A stretch of DNA of 64,000 nucleotides. It comes from Chitinophagaceae bacterium. GTDB lineage: Bacteria; Bacteroidota; Bacteroidia; Chitinophagales; Chitinophagaceae. The DNA is taken from contig CANICR010000002.1 in the NCBI GenBank assembly GCA_947466405.1, positions 1 through 64,000 on the forward strand, written 5' to 3'. The notes beneath the pieces were generated by a model, which saw only the letters and a program-made list of their open reading frames with translations, was not told the origin of the DNA and did not search any database. How positions within the stretch are numbered: position 1 is the stretch's first letter; the number at the start of each line of letters is the position of its first letter. Position numbers and translations under genes: made by a program. Positions 1 through 10,272 of the stretch are shown one piece after another.

Positions 1-1
1 T

Positions 2-418
2 AATTATTTCTTTTCTGAATATCTTATTTTTAATTTAGACCACTTCCCGGATAATAAGTCATGGATATTAGGTGAGTCTTCATTGAATTTGAATTCTTTC
101 TTCTCTCTTCCGATTATCGAAAACGAAGCGTACGAAATAAATTTACAAAAATTTAGCCCATTGACTGACTTTATCCATTCAGCGCCTAATCAACCAATTC
201 AATTTGAATTCTTACATTCTAACCAATCTCTTATTTCATCTATTTCAATCATTACTGGAGATGGGAATAAACAATCAAATCCAGAGAGGATAAATTTCAC
301 AGATGCCAATGGGAAAATAAGTTTTTCCTACACTTTTAAAAAATCAGCTTCTTTCCCATTCAAAATATTAATAAATAACAACCTTTTTTTAATTTACCAT
401 GTTGAAATTAGCGAATAA
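2..418 (+). CDS. C-terminal part of an unknown protein, cut by the window edge
   Basis: The reading frame is open from base 2, well upstream of the TTG at base 83 that the ORF track uses, so this is almost certainly the 3' end of a gene beginning outside the window. About 138 residues are visible. They contain no cysteine and no motif I recognise. The last 60 or so residues have alternating hydrophobic/polar strands (for example NGKISFSYTF) like a beta-sandwich or Ig-like domain, which would suit a surface or secreted protein. It converges on the PIG-L gene, whose stop lies 10 bases beyond its own. Function unknown; confidence is only in its being coding. Confidence 0.6.
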   Translation, partial: NYFFSEYLIFNLDHFPDNKSWILGESSLNLNSFFSLPIIENEAYEINLQKFSPLTDFIHSAPNQPIQFEFLHSNQSLISSISIITGDGNKQSNPERINFTDANGKISFSYTFKKSASFPFKILINNNLFLIYHVEISE

Positions 419-427
419 AATATTTTT

Positions 428-2896
428 TTATTTACTAATTAAATTTGCAAATAATCGATAAGCCCCAGAAACCCCTGCTGGCAATTGTCTGAAAAAAGAT
501 ATGCCCGTATAAATAAATTTCCCTTTCCCATAATTTGCAATAATCAAGCTGCCGTCATTATTATTCTCTCCTGGATCTTTCATTAATAAAGGCCTTTCAT
601 AATGGCTATCTATATCTGATGCATGATAAATACTTCTTTCCTGAACCCAATCGTTAAAATCAGCTTGAGATATTTTATTAGGGGAATTAAAAATAGATGA
701 TTTCGGATTTACCAACTCAATAGTTGCCTTTTCATCTGTTATCCTATTTCTGGAAATAGTAAAAGGATAAGGACCTATTTTAGCCTTGATCGGTCCAATT
801 TGGTTGCTTGTATTATATTGTACTAACAACACACCTCCTTCTTGAATATAATTCATCAACACATCATACACTTCATTCATCCATTCATTAGTATTATATG
901 CTCGAACACCTGTAATTATTGCATCGTATTTTTTAAGCAACCCCTTTTTAATATCTTTTTGTGTTAAAACATCTACCTGATAACCCATTTGCAATAAAGA
1001 TTCTTTCACCTTATCCCCCGCACCAATTATATAGCCTATTTTTTTTCCTGAAATTTTTAAATCGATTTTTTTATACAGAATTAGCGATGGTTTAAATAAA
1101 ACAATATCCGGTATGTGGTCATAATGAATTTCATGCATATCCTGATTGAACATGTTTTCATTTTCAAAATAATTAATACTATTATCTCCTTGCAAAAGGG
1201 GTAATTCAATAACTTTATTGTCGAACTTTTTGAAATGGATCGGGTATCTAATATCCAACAATTTATTATTTGAATGAATGGCGCTTACGTCAATGTCTCT
1301 GTTAGCCGTAATTTTTACAGAAACTGATTCCTTTGAATTAATAAACAATAACTTTTCTGGATGAATAATCAATGAAGGCAAAATAGAAACAGGTTGATAC
1401 TTTTCGCCATTTACAGGATCGGTATTTTTATATAAAAGAGACTTTTTAATTGTAATAACCAAGCCTCCTTTTATTTTAAAATCAACCAAAAATTCAATTG
1501 CAGGTTCATTTTCGGATTTCAAAAGATCATATTTATCTTGAATTTCAAAACTACCAGAAGTCATTTTCTTCCTTAACCAATATGGCTGGCTAATCTGTAC
1601 ACTATTAGGAATAAATAAACTTTTATTAATTTGAATAGTATTATTGTATTTCAAGCTGTCAATCGAAAGTATATTATTGTCAAATAATTTAACTTTTATA
1701 CTTTCTATAGGAATACCTAGTCTGTTATTTACAGTAAAATTTATTTTTACACTATCATTAATGGTTATATACTTTGATGAAGAAACAGCCTCAAAAAAAA
1801 CACCCCCACAGGCAAGTATGATATTTTTTATTTCTTCTATTTTGCGTTCACGTATAGGAATATCAGACACTCTTGTAAGTATGGCATCATATAGAATCAT
1901 TAAACCTTGTACAGATAATTCTGGATGAAATGGATCATAATGATTAATAATCGAATCAATTAAGCGCTGGATTTGCAGATAACCAATTCCACTCCAACTT
2001 GTTGCTACCCCATCAAATAATGAATAAACAGGTGCATCCCCTTTTATCGTTGCAAAGTATTCGATTGAACTCCCTCTTTGTGCAGGGACACCAAAACCTT
2101 GACTTTTATGTTGACTTCTGCTTAATGCAGCCATCTCACCATAACTCTTACCTGCTAAAGCATTATACCCACCTATGTCTAATTTAAATTGATCATCTTT
2201 TTGTGTATTTACTGCTCCAAAATTAAACGTATTCCAAAGTAAGCGTTTAGCCTTCCACGTTGTTACCCCAAAAGTGAGTTGATCACTAAATCTAGTTGAA
2301 TCTCCAGCAGCCTCAAATGCTTCTTGTGCTAATATTGCTGAGGCTGTGTGATGACCATGCCCTCCTTCTCCAGTTGAAGGGAATCTGCATATAATTACAT
2401 CCGGCCTAACATTTCTTATAATCCAAACAACATCGCCTAATATTTTATTGTGATTCCAAATGCTAAAAGTTTCCTGTGGATTTTTACTATACCCAAAATC
2501 GTAGGCACTTGAGAAATATTGTTCGGCTCCATCAATTCTTCTAGCTGCTAATAATTCCTGCGTTCTTATTAATCCTAATTCGACCCCTTGTTCATCTCCA
2601 ATTAAATTCTGTCCTCCATCCCCTCTTGTTAAACTTAAATAACCAGTTTTATAGCGTTTTTCTTTTGATAAATAAGCTAATAGTTTGGTGTTTTCATCAT
2701 CAGGATGTGCGGCTATATATAACACAGAACCTAATTCATTGAGCTTCTTGATTTGGGCTAATATCTCTGAAGAATTTAAAGAAGTAGGCGTTTGAGCAAA
2801 TAAATCTCCTTTACAAAACACGAATACTAATAGTAGCAGTAATGATTTAAACATCTTAAAAAAAACACCCACTTTCAAACTTTTCACTGCGCTCAT
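428..2896 (-). CDS. Secreted PIG-L (LmbE-like) family deacetylase with C-terminal amidotransferase-like domain
   Basis: An 822-residue zinc-dependent N-deacetylase homologue. The N-terminus carries a signal peptide, most compactly read from the internal Met15 (start 2854; MFKSLLLLLVFVFCKGDLFAQ region); either start is possible. The PIG-L core shows AHPDDE at residues 63-68, RGDGGQN near 91-97 and GHGHHTASA near 179-187, which hold the family's zinc and catalytic residues. PIG-L proteins remove N-acetyl groups from sugars; the substrate here is unknown. Residues about 380-610 look like beta-rich spacer domains. Residues 617-822 form a flavodoxin/class-I-amidotransferase-like domain without an obvious nucleophile cysteine. 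It lies 17 bases after the M14 peptidase gene, so the two are probably cotranscribed. Confidence 0.88.
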   Translation of the reverse strand: MSAVKSLKVGVFFKMFKSLLLLLVFVFCKGDLFAQTPTSLNSSEILAQIKKLNELGSVLYIAAHPDDENTKLLAYLSKEKRYKTGYLSLTRGDGGQNLIGDEQGVELGLIRTQELLAARRIDGAEQYFSSAYDFGYSKNPQETFSIWNHNKILGDVVWIIRNVRPDVIICRFPSTGEGGHGHHTASAILAQEAFEAAGDSTRFSDQLTFGVTTWKAKRLLWNTFNFGAVNTQKDDQFKLDIGGYNALAGKSYGEMAALSRSQHKSQGFGVPAQRGSSIEYFATIKGDAPVYSLFDGVATSWSGIGYLQIQRLIDSIINHYDPFHPELSVQGLMILYDAILTRVSDIPIRERKIEEIKNIILACGGVFFEAVSSSKYITINDSVKINFTVNNRLGIPIESIKVKLFDNNILSIDSLKYNNTIQINKSLFIPNSVQISQPYWLRKKMTSGSFEIQDKYDLLKSENEPAIEFLVDFKIKGGLVITIKKSLLYKNTDPVNGEKYQPVSILPSLIIHPEKLLFINSKESVSVKITANRDIDVSAIHSNNKLLDIRYPIHFKKFDNKVIELPLLQGDNSINYFENENMFNQDMHEIHYDHIPDIVLFKPSLILYKKIDLKISGKKIGYIIGAGDKVKESLLQMGYQVDVLTQKDIKKGLLKKYDAIITGVRAYNTNEWMNEVYDVLMNYIQEGGVLLVQYNTSNQIGPIKAKIGPYPFTISRNRITDEKATIELVNPKSSIFNSPNKISQADFNDWVQERSIYHASDIDSHYERPLLMKDPGENNNDGSLIIANYGKGKFIYTGISFFRQLPAGVSGAYRLFANLISK

Positions 2897-2913
2897 AATT
2901 TTATATTATTTTA

Positions 2914-5406
2914 TTATTGACCGACTAAAAAAACTGCATTAGAAAACAGCAATTTCCCATTTTCCCAAAAGCTTCTAAAAATTGGATCATCCACGAAATA
3001 AACAATGGATCCACTGCCATATTCCTGAACGGCAATGGTAGAGCCATCTTTAATTTGACTTTTTACATTACTCCCCACAAATCCAGCAACCTGATTCTCC
3101 TGTTTAATTGTCCCTACATTCCATCCTTCTTTCAAAAATTCTATCACATTGGAATTCATTTTTAATGAAAAATAATAATCAGGATAACCAAAGGCTAAAG
3201 GATGTGAATCATCTATTCCTAATTTATAAATAGCTCCAGGTATATTGTTTATAATACTTTGTCTTTCTCTTTCATCATAACGCTTAATATCTTGATAACC
3301 TACTGTCTTATTTTCTGTATTTTCTATAGCTTTCTTTATTTTAATTCCCCAATCACCCATTGCCATTTGCGAAACGGCATTCTCGAGTGCGATTAATTTA
3401 CCTCCTTGTCTAACCCAATTTTTAAGAATAATTTCTTTATCTGTTAAGAATTTATAGTCCCCATCAGGAATAATTATTACATCTAAATTATTTAAATAGC
3501 CATTTAGAAGATCATTGACGTTTATCAATACCAAAGGGTAATCTAATTGTTGCTCAAACAGATGCCACACTTCACCAGCAGCAGTTGATGAAGAAACATC
3601 ATCTACCACTAATGCAACTTTTAGTTGATTTAATTTATGAACTTTTTCGGAACCGAAATCAACTCCTGATTCCATAAATCCAGAACTGACTGTAGAAATA
3701 TTTGCATTATATAGATCAGCTAGTGAAAGTAATTGATCTATTTTTTTTTCATTGTCATTTTTAATAACAATTAAAGTTCCTTTTTTGTATACCTTTTTAT
3801 TAAATGAAAAATCCTTTTCGCTAAACCTTACTTTGAAATTATTTTTTAATAAAGAAGATAGTAGCTGGGCATCTTTAAATGAGTTGTATTGAATCAAATA
3901 TGCATATTCATTGTTACCCAATTTATTTTTATTAATAGCAACTGGCATACGCTCACCTTGCAGTTTATCTTTTAAAGCATAACAATCCATTCCATAAGCA
4001 TAAGGCAGAGCCCAAGCTGTTATATCATAGGTTACAGAATCTGCCAATTTAGATTGAGGCTCAAATAACACTTTAACCAATGAGCCTTTTGACTGATAAG
4101 TAGAAACTATTACATCATTTGAAGTGGTTATATAATTTTCATCATTTTTTGTGTTGTATCTATATCCTTTTATTAAAGAACCTGAACGAGCATATGAAAA
4201 TTCTATTTGATTCTTTTTAAACAAATCTAGCAATGATAATAACTTATTATTATTTTGACCGTTAATTACATAAGTCTTATACAAACCTGCCCCATTAGTT
4301 CTTGTATCATTAAAATACGCTTTAAATGATTCATTGATTTTTCTTGCATTCATAGATGCCGCTTCAATTGTACTAATACTAGTTGTGAAATGATGCTGAA
4401 TTCTATCTTCCAATGTAAGTGTATCGTCATCTACTTGTATGGTAAGCCCTCCTCTTGAATGGCCTGCTTGCTCATAAGTCATTCCAATTGATCCATTATA
4501 AAGCGGATAAGTATCTCCGTATGAAGGGTAAAACAAATCAAACACTTCTTTTGTGAAATACAACCAACCATTTGCATCAAAATACCTTGCATGATTTTTT
4601 CCTATTACAGTTTGAAATTCTCTTTGCCATGGTGTTATTACCTCATGAAAAGGCTCTGCAGCGGGTGCAAAATAATATGGACTATTTGGGTATTGTTCGT
4701 GGAAATCACAATGAATTTCGGGCATCCAATTATTATATAATTTAATTCTTTGCTGAGTTTCAACTTGTGTTTGCCATGCCCAATCACGATTTAAATCATA
4801 ATAATAATGATTGCTTCTTCCTCCAGGCCATGGTTCATTATGTTCTCTTGCCAATGGATTAGCCACTGATTTTTTTCCGACAACTTGATTATACCAATTA
4901 ACGTAACGATCCCTACCATCAGGATTTAAACATGGGTCAATAATTATGACCGTATTTTTCAACCACTCATTTAAATTTACGTTTTTACCAGAAACCAATT
5001 CGTACAATAACTTCATGGAAACTTCTGTTGAACTTGCTTCATTACCATGAACATTATAACTAAGCCAAACAATTGTCGGCATAGTTAAATTAGCTGGCTT
5101 GTCATTCATCGAACCAGTAATGCGTAAATTATTTTTTCTGATTTCTTCAAGTTGAGCAATATTCTCAAAAGTAGAAACAGCAGCAATTAATAATTCTTTC
5201 CCTTCATTGGTAAAGCCATACGTTTCCAGTTTTACTTTATGGGTTAAACTATTTGAAACATAATGGAAATATTCCACTACTTTATAAGAAGGTGTAAAAG
5301 CAGTACCTAATTTATACCCAAGGAACTCATCTGGACTTTTAAGATTTTGAGCATATGAAAAATTAAATAATGAAATAACGAGAACTACAGATAATAATAA
5401 ACGCAT
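2914..5406 (-). CDS. Secreted M14-family zinc carboxypeptidase
   Basis: An 830-residue protein with a clear signal peptide (MRLLLSVVLVISLFNFSYAQ) and an M14 peptidase domain at about residues 30-350. Visible zinc ligands are H120 and E123 (NVHGNEAS) and H236 (CDFHEQ). NPDGRDR supplies the substrate-binding Arg, and E312 in GMTYEQAG is the likely catalytic glutamate. M14 enzymes hydrolyse C-terminal or isopeptide bonds, so an extracellular or periplasmic peptide-degrading role is inferred. Residues 593-830 resemble the C-terminal domain of the neighbouring PIG-L protein (see findings). It is the first gene of the pair. Confidence 0.9.
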   Translation of the reverse strand: MRLLLSVVLVISLFNFSYAQNLKSPDEFLGYKLGTAFTPSYKVVEYFHYVSNSLTHKVKLETYGFTNEGKELLIAAVSTFENIAQLEEIRKNNLRITGSMNDKPANLTMPTIVWLSYNVHGNEASSTEVSMKLLYELVSGKNVNLNEWLKNTVIIIDPCLNPDGRDRYVNWYNQVVGKKSVANPLAREHNEPWPGGRSNHYYYDLNRDWAWQTQVETQQRIKLYNNWMPEIHCDFHEQYPNSPYYFAPAAEPFHEVITPWQREFQTVIGKNHARYFDANGWLYFTKEVFDLFYPSYGDTYPLYNGSIGMTYEQAGHSRGGLTIQVDDDTLTLEDRIQHHFTTSISTIEAASMNARKINESFKAYFNDTRTNGAGLYKTYVINGQNNNKLLSLLDLFKKNQIEFSYARSGSLIKGYRYNTKNDENYITTSNDVIVSTYQSKGSLVKVLFEPQSKLADSVTYDITAWALPYAYGMDCYALKDKLQGERMPVAINKNKLGNNEYAYLIQYNSFKDAQLLSSLLKNNFKVRFSEKDFSFNKKVYKKGTLIVIKNDNEKKIDQLLSLADLYNANISTVSSGFMESGVDFGSEKVHKLNQLKVALVVDDVSSSTAAGEVWHLFEQQLDYPLVLINVNDLLNGYLNNLDVIIIPDGDYKFLTDKEIILKNWVRQGGKLIALENAVSQMAMGDWGIKIKKAIENTENKTVGYQDIKRYDERERQSIINNIPGAIYKLGIDDSHPLAFGYPDYYFSLKMNSNVIEFLKEGWNVGTIKQENQVAGFVGSNVKSQIKDGSTIAVQEYGSGSIVYFVDDPIFRSFWENGKLLFSNAVFLVGQ

Positions 5407-5568
5407 GGTTAATTTTTTAATCCATAAAATTATTAAAACTTACTGTATAAAGGCCGAAAAATAATAGAGCAGAAATTAGATAATTACATAAATAGACAAA
5501 AAGCCACTACAATTTGTTAAAAAACATCCTTTTATGAGAAGAAACAAGTCGTTTTAGATGATATTCTG

Positions 5569-5600
5569 TTGCCTCAATAGGGAGGAATGGCTAAATTTGC
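5569..5600 (+). promoter_or_regulatory. Promoter candidate for the TamB-like gene
   Basis: TTG at 5569-5571 and TAAATTTGC at 5592-5600, 20 bases apart, fit the Bacteroidota consensus TTG-N17-23-TAnnTTTG. Transcription would start around 5605, leaving a leader of about 10 bases to a CTG at 5616 or 45 bases to the TTG at 5649. Confidence 0.6.
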
Positions 5601-5648
5601 AGATAAAAATAAAGACTGAAAAAAGCGATTAAAATATCGACAAAAATA

Positions 5649-8600
5649 TTGATTGTACTATTGATCTTATTAGGATCACTGTATGGTTTACTTCATACTA
5701 TTTTTATACAAACCTGGTTGGCTAAAAAAGTATGCGCTCATTATTCAAAGGAACTAAAAACAAAAATCACCATAAAGAAAATCGAAGTCGCCTTTTTTAG
5801 CAAAGTAAAGCTAAGTGATTTGCTTATACTTGATAAAAATAATGACAGCTTATTGTATGCCGGAAATATAGATTTGGATTTAAATGATTGGTTTTTTTTA
5901 AAAGATACCATTATCATTAATAATATTTCCTTAGATAATATTGCTATTCATTCAACTAGGGAAAATTCTAATTGGAATTATCAATTTATATCAGATTACT
6001 TTCTCACTTCATCAGATAAAAAACAAAAATCCGCAAACCCTATCAACATAAAATTTGACAACATTCATTTAAGAAATATAATTTTAAGCAATACAGACAA
6101 ATGGATCGGAGAAGATATTTCATTTTCCTTAAAAGAATTCAACGCTAAAGTAAAAACATTTGACCTTTCAAATAAAAATATAATCATTGATCAAGCCGAA
6201 ATAGCGACTCCTATATTCGAAAGAAAAGACTATGAAGGCAAAAGGCCAACAAGAGAAAAAAAGAAGATCCAGAAAATGGAATCCCCAAATGATTGGAAAA
6301 TATTTGCAAGAAGTATTATTTTAAAAAATGGAGTTGTTAAAAATGATAAAGAAACAGTAAGATTACCTTATAAAAATAAATTTGACGAATTACATATTTT
6401 CTTCCATTCGATTAATGGGAACATTGAAAATTTAAATTTAGAAAAAGATACTTTACAAGCGAATGTCAATTTATCTACTAAAGAGAAATGTGGATTTTCA
6501 GTCTTGAATTTAAAATCGAAATTCAAATTTACCCCTAGGAAAATGGAATTTGACAGCTTGGATTTATTGACAAAAACAAGTCATCTTAAGAATTATTACT
6601 CCATGAATTATACGTCTTTCCAAGACGATATGGATAACTTTATAAACAAAGTAAATTTAGTTGGCCGATTAAATGACTCAAAAGTCAGCAGCGAAGACAT
6701 AAGTTTTTTTGCGCCTGAATTAAAAAATTGGGATCGTATTTTCAATATTACATCTGAAGTAAATGGCACAATTGAAGAATTGCACCTAAATAATGCAAAG
6801 TTAAAAAATACCAACACTTCTATTGAAGGATCTGGCATTCTTAAGCATTTGACCAATATCAACTCTTTTTCTATAGACTTTAATTCAACAGGCAGTAAAA
6901 CAAACATCAATGATATAATTGGAGCAATCCCAAACCTTAAGTCTATTAAACAACCTTCAATAAGAAAATTAGGCGACATTAAATTTACAGGCAAGTTTTA
7001 TTGTACAAATGAAAAATATACAACTGAAGGTACTGTTGAAACAAGCCTTGGCAATATTAACACTAAATTAAAACTGGAATTTCCTGCAATAGGCCAACCT
7101 TTATATTCCGGACATATCCTTTCAAAGAAATTCAATATCGGCTCCTTTTTAAATGAAAACAAACTAGGGGACATTTCAATCGAAGGGGAAATTAATGGAT
7201 CAGGCTTTGACCTTGAAAAAATAAAATCGAATTTTACAGGTCAAATACAAAACCTTTTTTTTAATGAATATAATTACAAAAACATCGGTATTAATGGAGA
7301 TTTTAAAAACAAATCATTTATTGGACGTCTTGAAATTGACGACCCTAATATTAAAATAAATGAATTGAATGGATCTATCTCATTTATTGGCAACGATATT
7401 AATTTAAACATCTCCTCAGAATTATCTAAATGTAACTTTAAAAAATTACATTTCACAAACAGAGACATTTCCTTATCTGGCTTATTTAATTTTAATTTTA
7501 TCGGGAATAATATTGATGACTTTTTAGGAGAAGCAAAAGTTTACAAATCATCACTACAAGACGAAAACAAGATTTTATATTTCGATTCTCTTACACTTTC
7601 TTCAGCACTTGAAAAAAATAATAAAACTTTATCTCTTCAATCAAGTGATATAGACGCTAATATTACAGGCGTGTTTAAAATAAAAGAACTAACTGACGCA
7701 TTTAAAGTTTTTTTAAGCAATTATTACCCTAACTATATATCGAAACCAACAAAAAAATTAAGCAATCAAAATTTTTCTTTTTACATAAAAACAAAAAATA
7801 CAGAAGACCTTTTAAAAGTACTAGACCCGAAAATAATTGGCGGAAACAATTCAATTATAAATGGTAGAGTAGATCTGTATAATAAGTCAATAAATGCTTA
7901 TGCTGAAATACCTAGAATTGGTTATAACAATCGGGTTTTTTCAAATGTTTCTATGACCGAGCAAGGGAACTTAGATAGCTTATTGACAAATATTAATTTT
8001 GGAAATATCATACTTACAGAAAATGCTAGCATCCCCAATACATCAATATATATAAAATCAAGTAATGATATTTCAGATATTAAATTAACCACCAGCAGTT
8101 CAGAAAATATTAATAATGCAGAACTCAATGCAAGTCTAACCACTCTGACTGATGGGATTAAAATACATTTCTACCCTTCTTCCTTTATTATAAATGATAA
8201 AACGTGGAATCTAGAAAAAGATGGAGAATTGACTTTGAGAAAAAATCTTATACATGCCAATGAAATCAAGTTCAACCAAGATAACCAATCGGTATTAATT
8301 TCAACCGAACTTGACAATACAAGTGAAGAGCAAAGGATTATTGCTCAAATAAACAATTTTTCACTGGAAGACTTCATTCCATTCGCTTTTAAAGACCCTT
8401 CTGTAAAAGGATTTTTGACGGGAACTGCTATTATAAAAGATCCAATGGGAAAAATGGATATTGAATTTAAAGGAGATGTGAAGAATTTATATTTAGATAA
8501 TAAAATCATTGGTAATGTTGCCATAAACTCAACTGCAAATACTTCAAGTGGTTTAATTAATTATTTTGCTGATAACATAGATAGCCAAAATGTGTTCTCA

Positions 8601-10268
8601 TTAAAAGGAACATATAATTACAAAGACTCTGTGAATAATCTACGTGCAAATCTTGATGCACATAAAATCAACCTGTCTATTTTACAGCCTTATTTAAGTG
8701 ATATTTTTAATCAAATGGATGGTATTGCTACCACCAATTTAAAACTTTCCGGTGGAGATGATCATCAATACCTGACTGGAAAAGCACATATACCTGCTGG
8801 CAGCTTTACTGTAGACTATACAAAATGCAAGTACACTTTAGAAAATCAAGACATAGATTTTAGTGACGATTTTATAGATTTAAACTTCATTCAAATAAAA
8901 GACACACTTAATAACACCGCAACAATTAATGGCAAAATTCATCACAACTTATTCAATGATATTTCTTTTAATAATTTAAAAGTAGAAACTGGGAAGTTGA
9001 TATTGTTACACACAACTAAAAATGATAACCCTGATTTTTATGGTAATATTATTGGCAAATCTTCCTTGAGTATTAATGGACCTATTAGCAATGCTGTGAT
9101 TAATATTGATGGCGAACCAAGCCTTTTAGATACTAGCCATATTTATATCCCAACATCAGACAGTAAAGAAAGTATAAAGACAGATTATATAGAATTTGTG
9201 AAATTTGGAAAAGAACTTGACAATACGAATATTTCAAATGGGAATAATATAACCATCAATTTAAAAATAAAAGCAAACCCTTCTTGTAAAGTTGATGTTA
9301 TTCTAGATGAAGAAACAGGTGATATCATAAAAGGGCAAGGAGAAGGACTTATTGATATTAAAGTTGGCTCATCAGAACCACTTTCAATTAGAGGGAATTA
9401 TAAATTAACCAAAGGTGAATATAATTTTAATTTTCAAACCTTTTTCCAAAAGCCTTTCACATTAAATAGTGGCACCATTACATGGAATGGGGATCCCTAT
9501 CAAGCGAATATTGATATCTATGCTGAATATCTTGCCAAAAATGTAGACATCAGCAATTTGTCAACTTCTAGCGGCTTTAAGCAAAAGGAAGACATTAAAA
9601 TCATATCCCACTTAACTGGAATACTTCAAAATCCTTTAGTAAAATTTGATTTAGAATTGCCTGAAAAAAGTGACGCCAAAAGAGAGGATATTATTGTAAA
9701 GAGATTAGCTGATTTTAAAAATGATGAAAATGAAATGAATAAACAAGTAGCTAGCTTACTTCTATTTAATACATTTATCATTGGGAATCAAAATTTCTTG
9801 ACTCAGGGTAATGCAAGTACTTTAATTACAAATACTATAGGCGGAGTAGTTAGTAGCTTATTGACAAATTTGTTAAATAAAGAATTGGAAAAAGCAACAA
9901 AAGGAATGCTATCTACGTATGTTGACATAAATCCAACATTAGATTTACAAAAAAGTGCCTCTCAATTACAAGCGAACATTAGGGCAGGATTGAAAATATT
10001 ATTAAGCAATAAGTTGGTTGTTTTAGTAGGGGGAAATTTAGACTACAACAACCCTACTTACTCCCAGCAATTAGAAAAGAAAGGATTGCTTTCTCCAGAC
10101 ATTACCATAGAATGGCTAATCAATAAAGATGGAACTTTGAGGATTGTTGGATTTAACAGGAGCAGCATTGATTTAACCTTAAATCAAAGAAATCGTTCCG
10201 GCCTTCAACTGTCATACAGAAAAGACATTAATAAACTAAGAGAAATTTTCACAAAATCAAAGAAATAA
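5649..10268 (+). CDS. tamB: TamB-like translocation and assembly protein (DUF490 C-terminus)
   Basis: A 1539-residue protein with an N-terminal membrane anchor, a very long beta-strand-rich body of the AsmA/TamB type, and a C-terminal region (about 1170-1510) matching the TamB/DUF490 pattern: repeated short strands, GxGEGLIDIKV, the QKPFTLNSGTITWNGDPY segment and an amphipathic end (RSGLQLSYRKDI). TamB proteins span the periplasm and help insert outer-membrane proteins or move lipids; no TamA/Omp85 partner is in this window. The start is uncertain. No ATG or GTG exists between the upstream in-frame stop (5610) and the TTG at 5649. A CTG at 5616 would add LKKAIKISTKI, giving the basic residues expected before the anchor. 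Confidence 0.88.
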   Translation: MIVLLILLGSLYGLLHTIFIQTWLAKKVCAHYSKELKTKITIKKIEVAFFSKVKLSDLLILDKNNDSLLYAGNIDLDLNDWFFLKDTIIINNISLDNIAIHSTRENSNWNYQFISDYFLTSSDKKQKSANPINIKFDNIHLRNIILSNTDKWIGEDISFSLKEFNAKVKTFDLSNKNIIIDQAEIATPIFERKDYEGKRPTREKKKIQKMESPNDWKIFARSIILKNGVVKNDKETVRLPYKNKFDELHIFFHSINGNIENLNLEKDTLQANVNLSTKEKCGFSVLNLKSKFKFTPRKMEFDSLDLLTKTSHLKNYYSMNYTSFQDDMDNFINKVNLVGRLNDSKVSSEDISFFAPELKNWDRIFNITSEVNGTIEELHLNNAKLKNTNTSIEGSGILKHLTNINSFSIDFNSTGSKTNINDIIGAIPNLKSIKQPSIRKLGDIKFTGKFYCTNEKYTTEGTVETSLGNINTKLKLEFPAIGQPLYSGHILSKKFNIGSFLNENKLGDISIEGEINGSGFDLEKIKSNFTGQIQNLFFNEYNYKNIGINGDFKNKSFIGRLEIDDPNIKINELNGSISFIGNDINLNISSELSKCNFKKLHFTNRDISLSGLFNFNFIGNNIDDFLGEAKVYKSSLQDENKILYFDSLTLSSALEKNNKTLSLQSSDIDANITGVFKIKELTDAFKVFLSNYYPNYISKPTKKLSNQNFSFYIKTKNTEDLLKVLDPKIIGGNNSIINGRVDLYNKSINAYAEIPRIGYNNRVFSNVSMTEQGNLDSLLTNINFGNIILTENASIPNTSIYIKSSNDISDIKLTTSSSENINNAELNASLTTLTDGIKIHFYPSSFIINDKTWNLEKDGELTLRKNLIHANEIKFNQDNQSVLISTELDNTSEEQRIIAQINNFSLEDFIPFAFKDPSVKGFLTGTAIIKDPMGKMDIEFKGDVKNLYLDNKIIGNVAINSTANTSSGLINYFADNIDSQNVFSLKGTYNYKDSVNNLRANLDAHKINLSILQPYLSDIFNQMDGIATTNLKLSGGDDHQYLTGKAHIPAGSFTVDYTKCKYTLENQDIDFSDDFIDLNFIQIKDTLNNTATINGKIHHNLFNDISFNNLKVETGKLILLHTTKNDNPDFYGNIIGKSSLSINGPISNAVINIDGEPSLLDTSHIYIPTSDSKESIKTDYIEFVKFGKELDNTNISNGNNITINLKIKANPSCKVDVILDEETGDIIKGQGEGLIDIKVGSSEPLSIRGNYKLTKGEYNFNFQTFFQKPFTLNSGTITWNGDPYQANIDIYAEYLAKNVDISNLSTSSGFKQKEDIKIISHLTGILQNPLVKFDLELPEKSDAKREDIIVKRLADFKNDENEMNKQVASLLLFNTFIIGNQNFLTQGNASTLITNTIGGVVSSLLTNLLNKELEKATKGMLSTYVDINPTLDLQKSASQLQANIRAGLKILLSNKLVVLVGGNLDYNNPTYSQQLEKKGLLSPDITIEWLINKDGTLRIVGFNRSSIDLTLNQRNRSGLQLSYRKDINKLREIFTKSKK

Positions 10269-10272
10269 AGAA

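Noticed and set aside
6608-8143. Minus-strand ORFs inside the tamB-like gene and other track entries inside large genes
   Set aside because: They are shadows of well-supported genes in other frames, without promoters or recognisable families.
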